Below, piece by piece: positions 30,503 to 35,093 of a DNA stretch of 35,093 bases. Below the pieces are notes generated by a model. It saw nothing but the letters and a program-made list of their open reading frames with translations. It was not told where the DNA came from and did not search any database. The DNA is from Methanobacteriota archaeon (GTDB lineage: Archaea > Thermoplasmatota > Poseidoniia > Poseidoniales > Thalassarchaeaceae), in the NCBI GenBank assembly GCA_014240285.1, contig JAAZXI010000012.1, positions 1-35,093 on the forward strand. The letters run 5' to 3'. A program made the position numbers and the translations under genes. Each line of letters opens with the position of its first letter. Positions within the stretch are counted from its first letter, which is position 1.

Positions 30503-33500
30503 ATGGACAGCACCGGTGTCCGACTGGTTTACAGGGCACCAAGGGCGAACAATTCGCATACCCTGCTGATAGCTCTACTGTTCCTTCTCCCCATCCTCTC
30601 TCCCTTCTCTGCGGTGAGCGCCGAGGCGAGAATCGAATCTCAGGACTTCGAGATACTAGGCCAACTGTCCGAAGTCCTCGAGGAGCGCCAAGAGATGTTG
30701 GACAGCAATTCTGTCGCTCAATTGGCCCAACCAACCATCGATGGAATCAGCAACTCGGTAACGCCAACCGGACCCTCCGACCCTCTCGCCAATGTGGATG
30801 AGACCATAGTTGGGGCGAGCATGGTGGTGACCACCCCTCCGCAACCCCAGCATCCGGGCCCCTACAATCTACTGATTGACCCCAGCAGCAGCCCCCCCGG
30901 ACAGGTCGACAACATCTGGCAGACTCTGGTGAACCTGACCGATTACGTAATTTGGACAGAGTACACTGATCTCGAGGGTAACACGATTCAGAGCTACGAG
31001 GTTGTAACATTCTCCGCTAACCTGATTTCGCTACTTGACATCAACTCAGACCCACTTCTGCACGAGGTCGACATCGACAACGACGGGGACGATGACATCG
31101 AAGTTGGACTAAAAATCGCCTGGGAGTTCCTAGGTGGCTGGGGGGTCGAGGACGGCGTACTGTGGATCGAGCCCGGCATCTCCTACTCGGTCAAGGTACT
31201 CGACTCCAGCCAGAACGACCCAGATTGGAATCAGCTGGACTCACTACAGGTATCTCTGATCAAAGCCTTCGCATATTCTGGCCAGGACTCCATACTGGCC
31301 CTCGGAGAGGGCGAATCCTACATCTGGGTAGTCGACTCGAGATTCACAACCCAACCGAACGACTTCACTCTCCGAATAGGAATCGAGAGATTCTACTTCG
31401 ACATCTCGGGAGCAGGCTCCGATCTGCTGTTCTCCCTAATTCAGGCACTTACTCTAGGCATTATCAACTCGGGAGTCGACGAATCCGGCATCACCTTCGC
31501 CTCGATCTCAGCGCCCTACGCCATCGAGATTAGGAACCCGGGTCAGTCCGACTGCCCCGATCGCTATTCTCCAGACGAGTTGCTGTACGCCACGCACACA
31601 GAGTTGAACTGCGGGGTAGCCGCCGGCTTCGGATACCTCCATTTCTCCCCTCCAGACGATAACGGTGACAGGGACCTCTGGGAGTTAGCCTACATCGAAC
31701 TTTCATTCCACCCCAACAAGGACGCTGTCATTATCCCAGAGGAGGTCGACATCATCATCAGAACAGACAGCGTGCTGCCGGAGAACGGTCTGGTCGACGG
31801 CGAGGACGGACTGACTACCATCGAGTACTGGGCCGATCAGAGGACCGATTTGCACATCCACTTCCACGAGAATCGCTCCGAGCTCCCACCTTCGGAGTCC
31901 GATGGCGGGAGTAGGGGCAATGTGACCGACTCCGTCGGTTGGCTCCGCGGAATGCCCGCAGGATCGTTGTCACCCGGTGAGATTGAGCGCGTATTCAGGA
32001 TGCTCGGCTCGGACGGTTCGCAGTCGCAGTTGCCCGGACAACTCCCTTCGAGACTGGGGTTGATTATAGGAATCAAGAACTTCAGTCGAGACAACAGTGA
32101 GAATGTCGATGACCCTACGCTGCCAGTTAATCCTGCCAATCCTCCGAAAACCCTGATTCTCCTGCGCTCTGTGCAGTCCGTGGAGGAGATTGACTACGAC
32201 TCTTGGTTCCTGCGCGAGGGTGCTCCTGGAGACCACCGTAGAATCCACATTTCTGCAAGAGACGTCCCCACTGCCATCGTCTTGTATGGCTCATTCGAGT
32301 TAGGTGGAGGGGGTGCGGTCGACAACAGCTTAGATTCTGAGGACAGCTTAGATTTCGTCTCAAAGATAGTCGACAACGTACTAATCAACATAGTCGACCT
32401 GTTCCTAGATATCGGTAACGTGCTGAACGACATCCCTTCCGCGGTTGTCGATGTCATCAGCGGGGGCGTCGATGGGACTAGCGGCTTGGAGGGGCGCACG
32501 TTTCATCTGCTGCTGACAGACAATTGGCTGGTGACCCGGACCGACATGCCGATTCAGTCCATTTCGGTTCAGACAGGCTCCAGCTCGCATCCGGTCATGC
32601 CAGGCGATCACCTCCTTCTAGCAAAAGACAGAGAAATGGAAACTGTGAGCGGACGGAATGGCCCCGTCGATCCCCTGGTTCCGGTAGCGGCCAGCATCCG
32701 CTTCAGCGGGCTGGTGGCATTCTCATTGGTCGACGACGACGAGCTAGACGAGCAACTAATGAGTATGCGAACCTCCTCAAACGAAGCATTCCGCTTCACT
32801 TACATCGAGCACCCTTCTGGAATGCTCGAGGGGGCCTCCTTCGAGGCCCTGACACTCAGTGATATCCCTGACAACCTATCCCTACAAATCTCGCCCAGCG
32901 GAATGGAGTACCTCGCTTCGTCCGGAATCGAGTCGATTGCCTACGCAGGTATGGATGGCACACAGCGCCAAGCGGCTACCATAATTGGCGTGCCCGACTC
33001 GTTCAACACTACTTCAGGAATTGTAACCGGGTGGTCATCCTCCACTCCCATATCATCCATCGAGGCGCAAATCAGCAATTCGACTGAACCGGTCAGGATG
33101 ACGGGAGATCATTTCCTCTTCCATCATGATCAGGAAACTGGGACCTCTACCATATCGGCCAGACTGACCGGACTCAGCGAGGTCAGTTGGATGGAGCCGA
33201 TCGAGGAGGGAGCCTCAGGTCCGGCCGGTAGAGGAACTGCCCAGATTTCGGTTTCTGGCGACCGGGCCCTGAATATCAACGTCGACCACGCTCCCACTTT
33301 AGATGGTGATTCATTATCGGTACTGGCGTCTATCGACCCACTCCCCTCCACTGTGGGAATCCAGATTCCGACTGGGGCAGATTCCGGTTCCAGCCTCGAT
33401 GTACCCGAGCTCAACACGTCGAACGGACTTTCTGGAGTCGCTTTCTTCATCAGCGGATTCGCTGATCTCGGCAGGTCTGTTAACAGCGTCCTGTCTGGGA

Positions 33501-34888
33501 TAACCTCAGACATTTCGACCAGTTCCGAGAGCGATGAGGATTTCTCCTTTGGTTTACAGTTGGAGGCAGATTCGGCATTCGATCTTACTGTGGAGGCAGT
33601 GCACGGTGATGGCTCTGTCAAGGCACCCGTTTGGGTTCATGGATTCGCTTTCCAATCGTCTCCCACAGGGATAGCAGATGGCTTCCATCTGAGGATTTGG
33701 TTGCCTGAGCTACCTCCTCTGATTGACCTCTCGGTCACTAGGTCGAACAAAGTCAACGGCCAGGACTGGAGCATCAGTCTAGGGCTCGACGGCTGGGTAC
33801 CGGCTCACAGTGAGTTCATGTTCCAGATATACGGGATAAACGGTCAGGACTTGTTACTGACTCTACAGGGTTTGACCGTAGGAGCGCCGACAAATCTCGG
33901 TCTCGACGCGATTTTCGAAATTAGAACAATTGGCGAAATCACAGAGGTCACCACCTCGACTCATTATGTCCTCTCCGAGAGGCTGGACTGGGTGCACATC
34001 CTACTCATTAACAGAGAGGCTGGAAGCAGAACAGAGGTGATGATTCATGACATTCCTGAGACAATCGATATACAGGCCAGCTTAGGCACCGCGATATCCA
34101 TCGATATGACAGTCCCTGAGCAATACAGGCGCGACGGCTCGGCCGTCGGTGCCATCATGATGCAGCAAATGCAGTGGCTGGATTCAGCATGGTGGCCAGC
34201 AACGGTATTCCTGACCGATGTGCCTGGTTGGATAAATCTGACAACGGCCCCCACTCTAGATTTCGATATTACGCAGAACATAGCTTTCCAAGGCACCCCA
34301 ACTCTCGACTTCAGGGCCTCTGAGGAGGGCATGTCACTGTACATAGAGGCCTTTGGTAAGGCGATAAACAGGAGAGGGGACACGATTTTACTGGCCGAGG
34401 GAATGACCGATTTCATGTCTATCAAGACCACACAGACCTTCGGTCTCGCAATCAGATCTGGTGGTGACGGCGTCGAACGCATGTATATCCGAATGAGCAA
34501 CGTTCCAGTCAGTCCGCCAATGGTACTCGAGGAATTGGAGGCCCTTGGTGAGAACTTACAGCGGGCCACAGTAAACATCAGAGAGATTGTTGGCCCATAC
34601 AGCATTATCGAACTTGATGATGTTAAGGGTGAGAGAATCATCGTTTCGGCCCGTGCCTCGGCTGACATTGAGGGCACTGAAATAGACCTCAGGGGTGTTC
34701 TCCTAGATGCTCAGATTACTGATGGAATTCCGACAGGTACCACGCTAGGGGTCAACGGACTGGCTTCCGACCTCTCATTGCTCAACATGTTCCCCGGTCT
34801 TAGTGGCTCGACCAAACACGTGATGGTCATCGAGCCGTTCTCCTCGGCTGTTCTGACTATACTCGCAACGATATTGGGAGGTGATTGA
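30503..34888 (+). CDS. Large secreted protein of unknown family (1461 residues)
   Basis: The product has a signal peptide (hydrophobic core about 20-36, end near VSAE at 41) and is otherwise acidic and beta-strand rich, with few Cys. An Asp-rich DIDNDGDDDIE loop lies near residues 190-200. From about 580 on, a weak recurring pattern [DNG]-[IVM]-P followed by alternating hydrophobics appears (587, 681, 787, 829, 1183, 1239, 1333; LP variants near 947 and 1070), suggesting degenerate beta repeats. The tail SSAVLTILATILGGD is only weakly hydrophobic, so the protein may be released or held by its neighbour. No enzyme motif is visible. GGAGGTG six bases before the ATG is the best ribosome binding site in the region. 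Confidence 0.82.
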   Translation: MDSTGVRLVYRAPRANNSHTLLIALLFLLPILSPFSAVSAEARIESQDFEILGQLSEVLEERQEMLDSNSVAQLAQPTIDGISNSVTPTGPSDPLANVDETIVGASMVVTTPPQPQHPGPYNLLIDPSSSPPGQVDNIWQTLVNLTDYVIWTEYTDLEGNTIQSYEVVTFSANLISLLDINSDPLLHEVDIDNDGDDDIEVGLKIAWEFLGGWGVEDGVLWIEPGISYSVKVLDSSQNDPDWNQLDSLQVSLIKAFAYSGQDSILALGEGESYIWVVDSRFTTQPNDFTLRIGIERFYFDISGAGSDLLFSLIQALTLGIINSGVDESGITFASISAPYAIEIRNPGQSDCPDRYSPDELLYATHTELNCGVAAGFGYLHFSPPDDNGDRDLWELAYIELSFHPNKDAVIIPEEVDIIIRTDSVLPENGLVDGEDGLTTIEYWADQRTDLHIHFHENRSELPPSESDGGSRGNVTDSVGWLRGMPAGSLSPGEIERVFRMLGSDGSQSQLPGQLPSRLGLIIGIKNFSRDNSENVDDPTLPVNPANPPKTLILLRSVQSVEEIDYDSWFLREGAPGDHRRIHISARDVPTAIVLYGSFELGGGGAVDNSLDSEDSLDFVSKIVDNVLINIVDLFLDIGNVLNDIPSAVVDVISGGVDGTSGLEGRTFHLLLTDNWLVTRTDMPIQSISVQTGSSSHPVMPGDHLLLAKDREMETVSGRNGPVDPLVPVAASIRFSGLVAFSLVDDDELDEQLMSMRTSSNEAFRFTYIEHPSGMLEGASFEALTLSDIPDNLSLQISPSGMEYLASSGIESIAYAGMDGTQRQAATIIGVPDSFNTTSGIVTGWSSSTPISSIEAQISNSTEPVRMTGDHFLFHHDQETGTSTISARLTGLSEVSWMEPIEEGASGPAGRGTAQISVSGDRALNINVDHAPTLDGDSLSVLASIDPLPSTVGIQIPTGADSGSSLDVPELNTSNGLSGVAFFISGFADLGRSVNSVLSGITSDISTSSESDEDFSFGLQLEADSAFDLTVEAVHGDGSVKAPVWVHGFAFQSSPTGIADGFHLRIWLPELPPLIDLSVTRSNKVNGQDWSISLGLDGWVPAHSEFMFQIYGINGQDLLLTLQGLTVGAPTNLGLDAIFEIRTIGEITEVTTSTHYVLSERLDWVHILLINREAGSRTEVMIHDIPETIDIQASLGTAISIDMTVPEQYRRDGSAVGAIMMQQMQWLDSAWWPATVFLTDVPGWINLTTAPTLDFDITQNIAFQGTPTLDFRASEEGMSLYIEAFGKAINRRGDTILLAEGMTDFMSIKTTQTFGLAIRSGGDGVERMYIRMSNVPVSPPMVLEELEALGENLQRATVNIREIVGPYSIIELDDVKGERIIVSARASADIEGTEIDLRGVLLDAQITDGIPTGTTLGVNGLASDLSLLNMFPGLSGSTKHVMVIEPFSSAVLTILATILGGD

Positions 34889-34889
34889 A

Positions 34890-35093
34890 ATGGGACTTTT
34901 GGAGAAGCTTAGGAGTGGGGATGAGGAGGCCGACTCTGAGATCGCCCATGAGGTGCTTGAGAGGATTGAGGAGGGAGCAAGGAGGTACATCTCACCCACT
35001 CGGGTGATTTTCGCCTCTGTAATGGTCATACTCTTACTAGCCGGAGTAGATGAGCGGGGAACCGAGATCCTGTATGCTGTTAGGGTCAGGGGA
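34890..35093 (+). CDS. Small membrane-associated protein, 3' end outside the window (partial)
   Basis: The frame opens with ATG one base after the stop of the large secreted protein and is still open at the window edge (68 codons). GGAGGTGATT precedes it by three bases and overlaps the end of the upstream gene, a sign of coupled translation. Residues 1-35 are a highly charged amphipathic helix (GLLEKLRSGDEEADSEI), followed by one membrane helix at about 38-54 (VIFASVMVILLLAGV). No signal peptidase site is seen, so the N-terminus is probably cytoplasmic. Function unknown. Confidence 0.75.
   Translation, partial: MGLLEKLRSGDEEADSEIAHEVLERIEEGARRYISPTRVIFASVMVILLLAGVDERGTEILYAVRVRG

Noticed and set aside
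1-35093. CRISPR arrays, IS elements, integrase or phage genes
   Set aside because: No regularly spaced direct repeats, transposase or integrase motifs or flanking terminal repeats were seen when reading the window.

Overview
The window reads as a gene-dense piece of a euryarchaeal chromosome of moderate GC content, most likely from planktonic Marine Group II (Ca. Poseidoniales). The archaeal assignment rests on Pus10, ribosomal proteins eL21 and eL15, the RNA polymerase subunit Rpb4/RpoF, a DUF655 protein, an archaeal-type phosphoglycerate kinase, a tRNA-Tyr with an intron at 37/38, and a secreted protein with a PGF-CTERM tail. The finer placement is an inference from FtsZ, a bacterial-type GpmA, and large secreted heterotrophy proteins on a compact genome. 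No IS element, prophage, CRISPR array or rRNA gene was seen. No gap between genes exceeds about 160 bases.

Layout: 1-6093 (+) is a core information-processing run: a YgaP-type small membrane protein, a DUF971 protein, pus10, rpl21e, rpoF, DUF655, ksgA, an unknown helix-hairpin-helix/coiled-coil/zinc-ribbon protein, a [2Fe-2S] ferredoxin and a 55-residue membrane protein. A 22-bp all-A/T palindrome separates it from a minus-strand set (6131-8197): a MIP18-like protein, a SLOG/LOG-like protein and an M24 peptidase. Then come pgk (+) and a tRNA-Thr(CGU) that abuts the pgk stop codon, followed by a small four-helix membrane protein.

At 10288-14405 (-) an apparent operon encodes a UbiA-associated-type HAD phosphatase, a cis-prenyltransferase (UppS), Nudix, RidA, a cupin and a phosphohexomutase. 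Polyprenol and sugar-phosphate supply for surface glycans is a reasonable common theme. A divergent unknown protein with two C-terminal membrane helices and faint kinase-like motifs starts in the same CCATGG as the HAD gene. GpmA and an MscS channel follow on the minus strand.

At 17532-23419 (+) a secreted, membrane-tethered M14 carboxypeptidase overlaps by 4 nt with an NSS sodium symporter, which in turn overlaps nnr; a GtrA-like protein follows. This looks like an extracellular peptide-trimming and amino-acid uptake unit. hisS follows, then a PGF-CTERM surface protein and ftsZ on the minus strand, then the intron-containing tRNA-Tyr, rpl15e and a PRC-barrel protein.

The last 7 kb (28032-35093, +) is a cell-surface locus: a PKD-domain protein with one membrane helix and a cytoplasmic zinc ribbon, a 1461-residue secreted protein of unknown family, and the start of a small membrane protein. 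The large protein has a strong ribosome binding site buried in a perfect hairpin just before its start codon. The M14 gene has a similar arrangement.
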